64,000 nt of DNA, taken from the NCBI GenBank assembly GCA_028829895.1, contig CM054181.1, forward strand, positions 13,982,001 to 14,046,000, given 5' to 3'. This DNA is from Sinotaia quadrata (taxonomy: Eukaryota; Mollusca; Gastropoda; Architaenioglossa; Viviparidae). Every line of letters starts with the position of its first letter. Within the stretch, counting starts at the first letter, position 1. Below the pieces are notes generated by a model. It made no database searches and was not told where the DNA came from. It saw only the letters and a list, made by a program, of their open reading frames with translations. Positions 21,991-32,501 of this stretch are shown in pieces. The translations under genes were made by a program, and so were the position numbers.

Positions 21991-24900
21991 TCAAGCACGA
22001 CTCATGTAATCTGCGCCAACATTCAAAGACCCTTTGATGTAATGAATATTTGCGTCATACTGTGTCAGAAACAAAGACCAACGCATTAAACGGCTGTTCG
22101 TAAATTGCGCCTGTCCGAGAAAGGCCAACGGCTGGTGATCGCACTCAATGACAAAGGTTTTTCCGTACAAATAGTTTTCGAACTTTTTTATGGCCCAAAC
22201 TATTGCAAGACATTCCTTTTCACTGGTGGAATATTTCTGTTCAGTAGTTGTGAGTTTACGGCTTGCATATGCAACTGGGTGTTTGGTGTCATTGTGTTCT
22301 TGTAATAACACTGCTCCTAATCCTGTGTTGCTAGCATCAGTCCTTAACAAGAATGGTTTTGTCAAATCTGGCAGTTTAACAACTAAATCTGAAGTCAGTC
22401 TAGATTTCAGTGTGTCAAAAGCGTTTTGGCATGCATCAGTCCACACTACTTTTGTAGGCATATTCTTACGTGTCAAGTCAGTCAGAGGACATGCAATGGC
22501 ACTAAAATCTGGTACGAATTTTCTGTAGTAGTTAGCAAGACCAAGAAAACTTCTAACTTGTGTTTTTGTTAGCGGTTGTGAAGTGTCCTTAAGTTGTGCT
22601 ATCTTAGCTTCACTTGGCGACATAGTTCCATGACTCAACTTGTGTCCCAAGAAGTCTAAGGAGAATTGTGCTATTTCACACTTCGTAGGGCGGGCAGTGA
22701 GGTTGGCTTGCTTTAATCTGGCTAGCACATCTCGTAAGAGTGTTAAGTGCTCCTCCCATGTCTGGGTGCCTAGAATTAAATCATCCATGAAGTTCTCAAC
22801 TCCACGTCCGTACAGTGGTTCTAACAATGACCGCATCATTTTAGAAAAAATGCTTGGAGCGTTTGAAACTCCGAAAGGCATAACTTTCCATGTGTAGTTT
22901 CCTACTGGTGTAGTGAAAGCTAGTATGTGTCGATCAGTGTCCTTGACCTTGATTTGCCAAAAACCGCGTGACAAATCTATTTTGGTATAGTAATGAGCGT
23001 TAGCTAGCTTAGTGAAGATGAGATCCGGATCAGGAAGAGGTTCGGCACAAAACTCTGTCACTTGATTGAGTTTGCGGTAGTCTACGCAAAAACGGAACGA
23101 GTTATCACGTTTTTTAATCAACACGATGGGTGATCCGTAGGCACTGTCAGTCTTCTCTATGACCCCTAGATCTAACATAGTCTTAATCTCACGTCTAACG
23201 TCATCTATCTTGGCGTGTGGCAACGGATACGGCTTCAAACGTATCGGTTTGTTGTCAGTCAGCTTCAGTGAAAATTCTATTAAGTCTGTCAACCCTGGTT
23301 TGTCTGTCAGAGTAGATGAGAACTCATTGAGCAATTTATTCACTTCTTTCTTCTGTCCTTCCGTCAAGGCGTCATTCACCCTAACGTCTTTAACAGTCTC
23401 CTCTGTCTGTAAAGGACAGTTTGGTAAAGTACCAGTGACGCAATCAGTATCCCCCTCGTCTTCTGTAACTATCGTCGCCACGACAAAATCAGCTTGAGTG
23501 GTTTGATCCTCACGGCTTATGTACTTTTTGAGTAGGTTAACATGAAAGATTTTCTCTCTCTTTCCTGTCTGCACCTTATAGTTCAGTCCCCCTAGCTTGG
23601 CGGTAACTACAAAGGGCCCCTTCCATTTCATCTGAAGTTTGTTATGTGCTTCAGGAAGCAACAATAACACCTTGTCATTAACTTCAAATTCTCTAGGTTT
23701 GGTGTGCTTATTGTAATATTCTGCCTGTCTAGACTGAGCTATCGTCAAGTTTTCCCGTGCTATCTTGCCTATAGTTTCAAGACGGTTTCTTAAGTCAGTG
23801 ACGTATGTGTAAGTTGTTTTAACTTCGTCATCTGTCTTTTCATCAGTCCAAAGTGCCTTCAAAATCATCATCGGTCCGCGTACAGTACGTCCGTAAAGTA
23901 GCTCAAATGGTGAAAACCCGGTGGAAGTTTGCGGCACCTCCCTATATGCAAATAGTAGGGCAGGGATGTATCTGTCCCAGTCTTTCGGTTTATCAGTGGC
24001 GAGCTTTTTAAGTGCTGTTTTTAATGTCCCATTGTATTTTTCAATCAGACCATTTGCCTGGGGGTGGTATGGTGTGCAAGTAAGATGTTTGATGGAAAGT
24101 AAGCGATTTACTTCCTTCATTACGTTGCCTACGAATTGACTCCCCTGATCTGTCAAAATTTCAGTAGGAATTCCAACACGACTCCAAAGACCGAAAAGGG
24201 CTTCGGCGACAGTTTCAGTATCAATATTTTTCAATGGTACTGCGTCGGCGAATCTTGTTGCGTAATCAATAGTGGTCAGCACGTATCGATTACCTCTCGT
24301 TGATGTGGGTATTATAGGCCCAATCAAATCCAATGCTACGCGCTTGTAGGGCTCACTGATCAGTTCAGGCTCTCCTAACGGTGCGGGTCTGATTGAATTT
24401 TTAGACTGTGTTCTCTGGCATGTGTCGCAACTTAACACGAATCTACGGATATCGGCAGTGATGTCCGGCCAATAAAACTCACTTGTAATACGACTAGTTG
24501 TTTTTTGTACACCCATGTGTGCACCAAAAAGACTCTCATGACCTAATCGTAATACGTCATTTCGTTTGGTTTGTGGAACGACTAATTGTTTCCGAAATTC
24601 GTCTCCCACTTTCGAATAGCGGTACAATAAACCCTTTTTCAGAATAATGCACGCTTTCTTATTCGAATCGTCAGTGTTGACGTCACTAACAGGTACAGCC
24701 TGCTTGCGTAACCGGTCTAGTGTTTCGTCTTCAGCTTGTAATAATTTAATCTCGCTAACTGTTGCTTTATCTACGGCTGGTGCGGCAGACATCGGTGCAG
24801 TCACAGATTTGCCTTTACTACTCGCTGCTCTGGTTACAGCGTTAACCAGTGGTGGTTCAGTTGAAGTTTGTTTTTTGCATGGCAAAACATACTTGCAACC

Positions 24901-26352
24901 AAGGATCACGTCATGCGGTGAGTTTTCCATAACTGCCGCTTTGACTGTTCCTTCTACAAAGTCTGAAACGATCGAGACTTCAGCTACTGGTAAAATGTCT
25001 TTTTCGCCGTTTGCAAAGGTGACAGAGATTGTCTCCCCTGTGTAGTCGGTACGGTTAACTAATGATGCATTTACAATAGCGTCCAGCTCACACCCTGTAT
25101 CAAGCAAAGCGATTGTATCGTGACCGTTTGCCTGTACTGGTGTTCGATTCGACTTTTCCGTTTTAGGTGTATGACTTTCTACTGCGTAAACTTTAGCTGT
25201 TTTCTTTTCAGGACATGTTCGTGAAAAATGGCCACTATCACCACAAGTGTAACATGCAAGATTCTTTTTATCTTTCTGTTTGTCGGACTTGTTTTTAGTG
25301 TCGGGTTTAGATGTTTTATCATCACGCTCACTAGGTGCCTTCCCGTCATTTTTCTTATCCTTTCGAGTCTGCGGTTCATTCGGTCGAGACTTGTTGTTCG
25401 CGTGTGCGTTCGAGAATTGAGAATGTGCGTCATCAAAGCGATCGGCGGCGTTGCCTATCTCCTCTAGCGTAGATTTTTCCCTTATTGCTAAGTGAATCAG
25501 TAGATCTGATTTGTATGACCCGAGAATGTGGTCTTTTATCATTTCATCCCTAAGACCTGCGTACGTCTGTGGAGTTTCGGCTAGATCTATCCATCTTTGG
25601 AACAAGTCAGCTACGCGTCGTATGTACTGTGCGTGCGTCTCTGAACTGGCTTTAGTGGCCTGTTTAAACTTACGTCGGTATGTATCTGCTGTGAGTTTGT
25701 AACGTTTCAATAATGCGGCCTTGACTGTGTCGTAATTATCTGACTCAGAATCGCTAAGCTTATTGAACTCGTTTTTCGCACTGCCCTGCAATAACCCCGA
25801 TAAATTTATCGCCCAATGTTCCGCTGGAATGTTTGTTGCTCTGGCTAACTTTTCAAACGTTTTTAAATACGCGTCTATTTGATCTTTGTTCTCATCAAAT
25901 GGGACCATATTTATCTTTGGAATGATATTTTCAATTCTACTGTGATTATTTCCATCGCTAGAACGCGAATCACCACTGCTTCTGCGGTCACGGTTTGGAT
26001 TGGTAACTTCTAGTTTCTTTACTTCCCATTCTAACCGTTTTATTTCCGCGTCTGCGGCGATGCGTTTGGCTTCCGTGTCTGCATTGGCTGCTATGCGTTT
26101 AGCCTCAGTTTCAGCTTCTAACCTTTTAGCTTCGGCTAGTCTATCAGCTTCTAACTTCTTAGCTTCGCGGGCAGCTAACCGTTCTTCCCTTTCTATCTCT
26201 TGCCTTTCTTTGTCCGCTCTTTCTACTCTCTCCTTTTCTGCTTTTTCCGCTTTCTCTAGCTCAGTTTTAACGTAGCTAGTCAGTTCGTCACCCTGGTATC
26301 CTATCATGATACCGGTTTCTTTCAGGTCTTCGATAACCTGTTTGCGATCCAT
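21991..26352 (-). CDS. Gag-Pol polyprotein of a Gmr1-like retrotransposon (Gag-PR-INT-RT-RH)
   Basis: This is one intact frame of 1453 residues, encoding all the proteins for particle assembly, reverse transcription and integration. Residues 30-115 are a Lys/Glu/Ala-rich predicted coiled coil. Residues 135-315 are Gag capsid-like. A CX2CX4HX4C zinc knuckle uses C367, C370, H375 and C380. The aspartic protease has DTG at 418-420. Integrase shows the zinc-binding HX6HX29CX2C (H605, H612, C642, C645), the catalytic triad D675, D735, E771 (35 residues between the last two) and a GPF module at about 909-942. Reverse transcriptase spans about 1035-1215, with FMDD at 1188-1191 in place of the common YXDD. 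RNase H follows to the C-terminus (D1339, E1378, D1405, D1448). The start is the first ATG of the frame; MDRKQVIEDL is a plausible Gag N-terminus. No frameshift or stop separates Gag from Pol. No chromodomain or env is seen. Confidence 0.96.
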   Translation of the reverse strand: MDRKQVIEDLKETGIMIGYQGDELTSYVKTELEKAEKAEKERVERADKERQEIEREERLAAREAKKLEADRLAEAKRLEAETEAKRIAANADTEAKRIAADAEIKRLEWEVKKLEVTNPNRDRRSSGDSRSSDGNNHSRIENIIPKINMVPFDENKDQIDAYLKTFEKLARATNIPAEHWAINLSGLLQGSAKNEFNKLSDSESDNYDTVKAALLKRYKLTADTYRRKFKQATKASSETHAQYIRRVADLFQRWIDLAETPQTYAGLRDEMIKDHILGSYKSDLLIHLAIREKSTLEEIGNAADRFDDAHSQFSNAHANNKSRPNEPQTRKDKKNDGKAPSERDDKTSKPDTKNKSDKQKDKKNLACYTCGDSGHFSRTCPEKKTAKVYAVESHTPKTEKSNRTPVQANGHDTIALLDTGCELDAIVNASLVNRTDYTGETISVTFANGEKDILPVAEVSIVSDFVEGTVKAAVMENSPHDVILGCKYVLPCKKQTSTEPPLVNAVTRAASSKGKSVTAPMSAAPAVDKATVSEIKLLQAEDETLDRLRKQAVPVSDVNTDDSNKKACIILKKGLLYRYSKVGDEFRKQLVVPQTKRNDVLRLGHESLFGAHMGVQKTTSRITSEFYWPDITADIRRFVLSCDTCQRTQSKNSIRPAPLGEPELISEPYKRVALDLIGPIIPTSTRGNRYVLTTIDYATRFADAVPLKNIDTETVAEALFGLWSRVGIPTEILTDQGSQFVGNVMKEVNRLLSIKHLTCTPYHPQANGLIEKYNGTLKTALKKLATDKPKDWDRYIPALLFAYREVPQTSTGFSPFELLYGRTVRGPMMILKALWTDEKTDDEVKTTYTYVTDLRNRLETIGKIARENLTIAQSRQAEYYNKHTKPREFEVNDKVLLLLPEAHNKLQMKWKGPFVVTAKLGGLNYKVQTGKREKIFHVNLLKKYISREDQTTQADFVVATIVTEDEGDTDCVTGTLPNCPLQTEETVKDVRVNDALTEGQKKEVNKLLNEFSSTLTDKPGLTDLIEFSLKLTDNKPIRLKPYPLPHAKIDDVRREIKTMLDLGVIEKTDSAYGSPIVLIKKRDNSFRFCVDYRKLNQVTEFCAEPLPDPDLIFTKLANAHYYTKIDLSRGFWQIKVKDTDRHILAFTTPVGNYTWKVMPFGVSNAPSIFSKMMRSLLEPLYGRGVENFMDDLILGTQTWEEHLTLLRDVLARLKQANLTARPTKCEIAQFSLDFLGHKLSHGTMSPSEAKIAQLKDTSQPLTKTQVRSFLGLANYYRKFVPDFSAIACPLTDLTRKNMPTKVVWTDACQNAFDTLKSRLTSDLVVKLPDLTKPFLLRTDASNTGLGAVLLQEHNDTKHPVAYASRKLTTTEQKYSTSEKECLAIVWAIKKFENYLYGKTFVIECDHQPLAFLGQAQFTNSRLMRWSLFLTQYDANIHYIKGSLNVGADYMSRA
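22000..23250 (-). other. Reverse transcriptase and RNase H domains at the C-terminus
   Basis: Residues about 1035-1451. RT motifs seen: FCVDYRKLNQVT, KIDLSRGFWQI, FTTPVGNYTWKVMPFGVSNA, FMDD, and LDFLGHKLS. RNase H motifs seen: RTDASNTGLGAVL, EKECLAIVWAIKKF, ECDHQPL and the closing GADYMSRA. The protein ends only a few residues after the last RNase H aspartate. Confidence 0.95.
23518..24555 (-). other. Integrase domain placed before reverse transcriptase
   Basis: Residues about 600-945 of the polyprotein: zinc-binding region, DDE core, then WKGPFVV of the GPY/F module and NLLKKY. Its place upstream of reverse transcriptase is the diagnostic feature of this element. Confidence 0.95.
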
Positions 26353-26950
26353 TTTACTGTCTTAGCGCGCTGGCTACAATAAGAATGTATCTCGTGAATT
26401 GTGTGTTTTAACCGTCGGCGATAACTACGCTTATCCCGAAAATAACTTTTAGGCTACAACCTTACAAAAATTATTTAATTTACTCAGAACACCTTCCGAA
26501 ATAAATTGCGCGTTAACTCTTACACGTTTCACCTGCTTGTCACAGTGTCCGCTGTTCCAAGACTTTCGTAATGTCACGGCTCCTACCATACAACATTACA
26601 CATTATATCTAGCACCCTAAATATAATAGTCCGAAGTCTGTTACTACCGATAACTCTCCTAGCTGGCGGTATAACCTTCGACTCCTCACAATGAAGTATT
26701 CAGTAACACAATACTAAATAAATCATTCAATAGCTAACATGACATATTTAACTACGCTTAAATATATCAACATTAACTAACATGCACGCTACTCTGCAAA
26801 AGAATACATGCACATGTCACAACAAAAGCAAAGAAAATCAGTGATACAAAAATCAAAAGAACAATTGGCAATTCTGTTCGTTCGTTCGTTTCTAGGTTAT
26901 GATACGCCCTATGTATGAAAAATGTTACAATTTACAATTTAATACATATC
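26353..26950 (-). other. 5' leader of the retrotransposon
   Basis: About 600 bp between the candidate primer-binding site and the Gag ATG. It has a short (GTTC)n run near 26878-26891. Presumably it carries the packaging signal; none can be recognised by eye. Confidence 0.6.
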
Positions 26951-26967
26951 AATCCCGCGACGACCCA
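26951..26967 (-). promoter_or_regulatory. Candidate tRNA primer-binding site
   Basis: In element sense TGGGTCGTCGCGGGATT, starting 4 nt inside the 5' LTR boundary. It begins with the TGG expected opposite a tRNA CCA end. I cannot assign the tRNA with confidence. Confidence 0.45.
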
Positions 26968-26971
26968 CACT

Positions 26972-27992
26972 TGTTACGTTTCCAGTATTTATTTAAAGAC
27001 CCTGCTTAGAATAATTAAAAGACTTTAAATATAATTAATTCTTCCTCTCATATTCTACGCAGACTGGTTGCTCAATTTATTATCTGACTAATTAAAAGTG
27101 CGTCTTGTAGTTCAGACGACAAATTTACAGACTAATAAACTGCGAACTTTTAGCTAGATTTGAAAACAGTTAAATCCCTCTAAATTAATATGCACTCGTC
27201 ATCAATCTTTCTGCTCATCCGCCCCCATTCAAATCTAAGAATTAATCTAATTGGTCTATTGTGCATAGAAATCAACTACTAAGAGGTATTAACAAGAAAA
27301 TAAGATTTAATAAAGTTTAACAAATTAACAATAAATCGAATGCAACGCGAATAGTCTTCACTCTGTCTTTACGCGCCTATGCCTGATTTTTGTCAATCTA
27401 AATTGCCAGAAAAGTGTTCCTTTGAGATCTGTACACTTGATTTTGCACTTAGCTCTATTCTTGTATCCTTGGTCTCAACACTCAGTCATGCCGGTTCGTT
27501 CCCTCAGTCCCCCTTTAACGACACACATGGTGCATAAGGAATGATGTCCCTTTGTTAGTGGCTAGGAACTGGAATTTTTGCAGCATGGCCCTCAGAGTGG
27601 ATTTCGACACGCTTATACCAATAAGCTAGTGCAGGTGAGGCATGGTGAAACATGAACCATGAGCCGACCTTGATTCTCTATGGCGCCGGCTGCCTCTCAC
27701 GACCCGAGTAAGCTGATGGAATTAGCTAAAATGTGCTCGAAGTGAGGGAGCGGAAGCGCGTGGGTACATATATAGAAAGGTATATTGCGTATCACGTGAC
27801 TGTTCGCGAAGCATGTAGTTGGTTCGAGAACTGGACAATGGTCCTAAAGTTACATAACATCTTGACCTGTTCTAGAAGCGCCTAGAAAAAGGAAGCTTTG
27901 AACAAAGGAGTCAAGGGTTTCAAATGTTCGAATTTGAAGTAAACAAGGCTAAGTGGGTCATCAGGTCGGACATTTTTATCAGACTTGTGACA
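26972..27992 (-). repeat. 5' LTR (in element orientation)
   Basis: 1021 bp, identical by eye to 20748-21768. It should hold the promoter (U3) and the start of the transcript. Confidence 0.96.
27767..27774 (-). promoter_or_regulatory. Possible TATA box in the 5' LTR
   Basis: TATATATG in element sense, about 220 nt into the LTR, a reasonable place for a U3 core promoter. The same word is at 21543-21550 in the other LTR. Confidence 0.35.
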
Positions 27993-27997
27993 CCCAC
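27993..27997. repeat. Target site duplication, right (CCCAC)
   Basis: Matches 20743-20747 exactly. Confidence 0.93.
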
Positions 27998-28054
27998 CTA
28001 GGATTGGTTTTATATCAGTATTCCAGTTGTAGATGCTAAACCAAGAAAGCAGGG

Positions 28055-28197
28055 AAAGGGGTGAAGCAGAAGGAAGTAGGAATAGGGCTGTAGAAATAGG
28101 GAAGTAATAGAGCTGTAGAAATAGGGAAGTAGAAATAGGGCTGTAGAAATAGGGAAGTAGAAAGGAAGTAGAAAGAGGGCTGTAGAAAGAGAGGTAC
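28055..28197. repeat. Purine-rich minisatellite of GTAGAAATAGGGAA words
   Basis: Irregular 12-28 bp repeats of AGAAATAGGGAAGTAG and GGGCTGTAGAAA. The plus strand is almost pure purine except for CTGT. Confidence 0.85.
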
Positions 28198-28520
28198 AAG
28201 GAATTCTTTCTAAATATTCAATTTATTACACTTTGAGCTAATCATTCCTTCGTCTCACATATGATGCAGTGGGTGTTCAGTCATATTTTGCTGCTTATTA
28301 TGATAGTCATTAGAAAGTTAGTGTCAAGTGATCCACAAATTATCTTACAAATTATTCCTATTCACACAACATTTAATAAATTTATTACACAAGCAATATT
28401 TTAAATATTGAATTTACATGACTAGAATACGATTACAAATTAGCATGCTCATCACTGATACATATTTAATGGCTTTCACACGCACAAACATATATACGTA
28501 TTTACATATCCACACATCCT

Positions 28521-28525
<5 letters not shown>
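28198..28525. other. Unassigned AT-rich spacer
   Basis: Nothing recognised. Confidence 0.4.
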
Positions 28526-28602
<77 letters not shown>

Positions 28603-28605
28603 ACA
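28526..28605. repeat. (CT)n-(CA)n compound microsatellite
   Basis: CT run to about 28578, then CA run to 28605. Confidence 0.96.
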
Positions 28606-28817
28606 TTCTCAAAACCAAGTTTATAATAATTAATGATGAGAAGCAGTCTTTAGAACAAATATTTGTGATTTAATGTTAGTATATGAATGTTATAAAAGCA
28701 CTAAAATTAAATGATTAAAAAATTCACACTAAAATTAAAAATGATATTGTTATTATTAAATTGTCATCTTTCTCTATATCTTTGCGCGTGCCTCTCACCA
28801 TTGGTGTACTTTACTTT

Positions 28818-28975
28818 TCCTGTCACAACCTACGATTGTCTTACATATCACCACAAGTCTTAACTTTACTTTTCCTGTCACAGCCTAAGATTTTCTTACA
28901 TATTACCACAAGTCTTAACTTTATTTTTCCTGTCACAACCTAAGATTTTCTTACATATCACCACAAGTCTTAACA
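28818..28975. repeat. 56-bp tandem repeat, about three units
   Basis: Units contain TTCCTGTCACAACCTA, TTTTCTTACATATCACCACA and AGTCTTAACTTTA. Confidence 0.92.
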
Positions 28976-29557
28976 GAAGTTATAATTTACACACAACTGT
29001 GTCCATATAAAAGAATGTTGCAGTTTCAGCTTAGCTCAGTAAATATTGGGTGAAATAAGGTTGGCAAGAACAATTCACCTCACCTCCCCCCTTCCCGGAT
29101 GTCGACATTGAACAAGACAATCAAACTTTCCTCGTTCAAAAAGATGTCCCCATGCCCGCGCACTCCACTTCTCCACATGCGTGTGAATTGAGGGAGAGGT
29201 TTCCAAATCGGGGTCTTGACGAGGTGAATCAATCACCTAATCTCGAAAAAAAAAAGATATAACTGCTGGATTTTTTCACGCGGGGACATGTCCAAAGTAT
29301 TGATAAGGAACAACTACAGCATGGTCCATGTAAAAAAGAGAACATTTGCGGCTATAGCGAGTTACGAATACCATAACAGAAATATTTCTCGCAAGTCAGG
29401 GAGGGATGCAGAGCCTCGCTTTTGGTGTCTATCGGGTTCTGCATTGTGCTCACGGCAGGGCTTACTGAGGTTTATATTTAAAAGATAAAACAAAACAAAA
29501 CGAAAACAATTGCTAAGTAGTCACTCTCCTGCACCAGTTAAGGTGCCTGATCCATTA
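28976..29557. other. Unassigned spacer
   Basis: Locally less AT-rich at about 29080-29230 but with no supported gene. A 66-codon plus-strand frame at 29288 has no recognisable feature. Confidence 0.4.
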
Positions 29558-29630
29558 TTTCCTGAGTCATGAACTTTGAAATTGTTACGTATTCCTGAGT
29601 CATGAAATTTGAAATTGTTACGTATTCCAG
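29558..29630. repeat. 33-bp tandem duplication
   Basis: Two copies of ATTCCTGAGTCATGAA followed by TTTGAAATTGTTACGT, differing by one base. Confidence 0.9.
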
Positions 29631-29975
29631 TACAAACACTCATCTATATTCTTAAAACTTGTACACGACTTTTAAATTTTGTTCTTTCCCATGTGTAAGA
29701 GAGTTTGAGTTGTTAAGAAAACCTCCATAAATGGAGTATTACATAGTTCTGAGCTTTTCTGCAAGTTTTCTTTTTTTTACATTTTCTTGTTTTACAAAAG
29801 AAAAACAAATGATCGTCAGTATTCAGAAATGGTATTTATTGAAAATTTATAATTATAACAACTAATTTCATTGTGGTGGATCAAAGCCTTTGAAATAAAG
29901 TTATGTGATCTATGCTGCAGTTGATTCTTAATGTTTCATTTACTGAGCTGTGTATGTGTCTGGTTCCTGATACAT
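29631..29975. other. Unassigned AT-rich spacer
   Basis: Nothing recognised. Confidence 0.4.
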
Positions 29976-30370
29976 TTACAAATATACACATGTACACACA
30001 TGCTTTTACACATATTCGCATCAAAGACGTACACATTATTATACTTTCATAGATATAATCATGCACAAACAAACATACACGTACACTTATGTACATGTGC
30101 ACATACACAGCACCTCCCCCTAGACACATACACACCCCGTAGATATATACACACTCGGTAGACATATACACACTCAACAGACGCATACACACACTCCGTA
30201 GACACATACACACACTCCATACAGGCACGTACACACACACTCCATAGACACATACACAAACACATACTCTATAGACACATACACACATACTCCATACAGA
30301 CACGTACATGCTCCATAGACACATACACATTATATATACACATACACACTCCACATACAGATTTATTTAC
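29976..30370. repeat. CA-rich minisatellite with TAGACACATACACA words
   Basis: Irregular 20-36 bp copies of ATAGACACATACACACACTC and close variants. The Cys/Val-rich minus-strand frames here are products of this repeat. Confidence 0.85.
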
Positions 30371-31315
30371 ACACAAGCATTCACAAATAAACCCATAAAT
30401 TCATATGAAGGCGTTTCTAAGAACAACTGTACTCGAGCAATAGATCATAAACATTAAAACAAAACCTTATTTTTTTACCTGATTCTCTCTTATTAGTAGC
30501 TTAACTCATATATTTATTCACATCCTCAACTCAGATATCCTCAACAGGTTCACGTGCTTTGATAAAGTATTATTTCAAAAGCCCAAAACAAATAATCTCA
30601 CTGTTAAAAGCTGAAAATATTTTCTCTCCATTAAAGAATTTTTTTTAAAAGTCATTTCAAAACCTTCATCCTTCTTAAATATAAATTACGAATTAATGTT
30701 CTTTGAAGTTGATTAGCACGTGGTGTTCCTTTTCTCTCGAACACAGCACAGACAGATCGCTCGATTTGTTGATTTGGTAAATTATTCCAAGCATCTCTAT
30801 TGAATTCTGCACACACGACTTCCATTCATTTGGCGATCCTAACTTCCTAAAATAAATCGTTACACTAACATGAAGTCAGAAGCACAACTCGAATTACAAG
30901 CAAGCGAGCAGGCAGGCGAGGAACGTAGGTGCCATTAATATGCCAACCTTAATGCATGATGACGTATGAAATATTACGTATAAGATCACGTGACTAATTC
31001 AGAGATTAGTATATTAAAAATATGTATTAGCACAAAAAGCAACATTGATGTGACAGAGGTGCTTTTCAGTCGGAATCTCTCTCTTGCTATTGAGGTACTC
31101 AGTTGTTTTTGTTTGTTTTTTTAATTTAACCTCTATTTTTGGTGGCTGAGGTAAAGCTTCGGGTTCAAACTCTTATTTTGCCATTAGGACTCGCATCGGG
31201 CGACCCTCGATCACGCCTTCGTTCATAAATGTTGAGGTTATCGGCCCTGATTGCGTGCGCATAGATTATTTTTAGGAATTAGTGGAAACCAGTATCATCA
31301 TCAATGTTGTCACCG
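30371..31315. other. Unassigned spacer
   Basis: No gene recognised. A GGGTTCAAACTC word at about 31158 resembles a tRNA B box but lacks a properly spaced A box. Confidence 0.4.
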
Positions 31316-31373
31316 CCACTGCCACTGCCGCCGCCACCACCACCACCACTACCACCACCATCACCATCACTGT
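31316..31373. repeat. (CCA)n/(CCG)n trinucleotide repeat
   Basis: ACC/GCC units with scattered interruptions. Confidence 0.9.
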
Positions 31374-31581
31374 CATTACTTTAGCTTACTTTGGACGAAT
31401 TAACAAAATTAAAACTCACCCCCCCCCCCACTGCTTTCAAGCCCAACTTATTTTGATGTAACTTGACTCTTGTGAATTCTTTATACTTAGGCGTCCTCTT
31501 TTAACGTATGTCCGTTTGTTATCCTGACTTTATTCATGACAGCCATTTGAGTGGATTCAAAATTCATATTATGTAGTTTCT

Positions 31582-31935
31582 TTATAAGCTTGTCTAGTAT
31601 TTTCCATTTGGAGTTTTTCAATTATTTGTACTTATTTACTGTAAAGCTTGTCTAGTATTTTCCATTTGGAGTTTTTCAATTATTTGTACTTATTTACTTT
31701 AAAGCTTATCTAGTATTTTCCATTTGGAGTTTTGAATTATTAACTTATTTATTTTTAAGCGTGTCCAGCACTTTCCGTTTAGAGTTTTGAAATATTTTTG
31801 TACTTATTTATTTTTAAGCTTGTCTAGTATTTTCCATTTTGAGATTTTCAGTTATTTGTAATGATTTCTATTTATACTTGTCTAGAATTGTCCATTTGGA
31901 GATTTGAATTATTTGTACTTATTTGCTTGGACTCT
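31582..31935. repeat. 55-60 bp tandem repeat, about six diverged units
   Basis: Units share AAGCTTGTCTAGTATTTTCC, ATTTGGAGTTTTTCAATTAT and TTGTACTTATTTA. The first two are nearly identical; later ones diverge. Confidence 0.9.
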
Positions 31936-32090
31936 TTTCTTTTGAACAGTTTTATTTAAATCTTTTATTTTTAGTCAGTATTTTCTAACGTCCGTTTAAA
32001 TAAAAGATGTAGGTTGCACCCACAATTCACATGAATCCTGAAGCTGATTATGATGACGGGCACTGAGAGATAAGAGGAAAGAATGCATCG

Positions 32091-32167
32091 TGACGTCACA
32101 TATCAAGTGTGGTTTTATTGCTTTGGTAGGCTGACGTCACAAATAATGGATACCTTAAGTGACGTCA
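32091..32167. promoter_or_regulatory. Cluster of three perfect CRE octamers
   Basis: TGACGTCA at 32091-32098, 32132-32139 and 32160-32167, in otherwise non-repetitive DNA. These would bind CREB/ATF-type bZIP factors; a regulatory role is inference because no gene was found beside them. Confidence 0.45.
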
Positions 32168-32501
32168 ACTGGGATTTCTCTTTTAGACGTTGACATTGGC
32201 AAAATAATATTGTTCATTTAAAGTTAACCCCCCAAAGTAATTTAAAGTTATATTAATCAAAACTAATAGATATAAAAATCACTTCAAATAGAAAAAATAA
32301 AGCTATTTTCTTTTACAAAGAAGAAGTTTGGTTTGGTTTAAAATGTATTGCATTATATAAATTTTGTATTATACTGTGAAAAGTGCAAGTTCTCTACCAA
32401 AAGAGCAAACGGAATTGTGAAGTAATTTACCGATCGCCATTTTTATTATCTTGTAAAATCGTTTAAAATATCATGTCGTTTGCACATTGCATTTTATTTT
32501 T
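32168..32501. other. Unassigned AT-rich spacer
   Basis: Nothing recognised. Confidence 0.4.

Larger units (their letters stand above)
20748..27992 (-). mobile_element. Full-length Gmr1-like Ty3/gypsy LTR retrotransposon, 7245 bp
   Basis: A complete element in minus orientation: two 1021-bp LTRs, 5-bp target duplication CCCAC, polypurine tract beside the 3' LTR, a candidate primer-binding site beside the 5' LTR, and one uninterrupted Gag-Pol frame. Integrase lies before reverse transcriptase/RNase H, opposite to most Ty3/gypsy elements and like Ty1/copia. That order defines the Gmr1-like lineage, first described from deuterostomes. I find no difference between the two LTRs by eye, and no stop in the coding region, so insertion was recent and the copy may still be competent. 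An env-like frame is absent. Confidence 0.95.

Noticed and set aside
22105..26275. Plus-strand frames inside the retrotransposon
   Set aside because: Antisense shadows of the 1453-residue Gag-Pol frame.
20748..27992. Possibility that the element is an endogenous retrovirus
   Set aside because: No env-like frame exists between the stop of Gag-Pol and the polypurine tract, only about 210 bp.
31140..31180. tRNA-like B box (GGGTTCAAACTC) suggesting a tRNA gene or SINE
   Set aside because: The only A-box-like word is about 12 bp away, too close, and no cloverleaf can be drawn.
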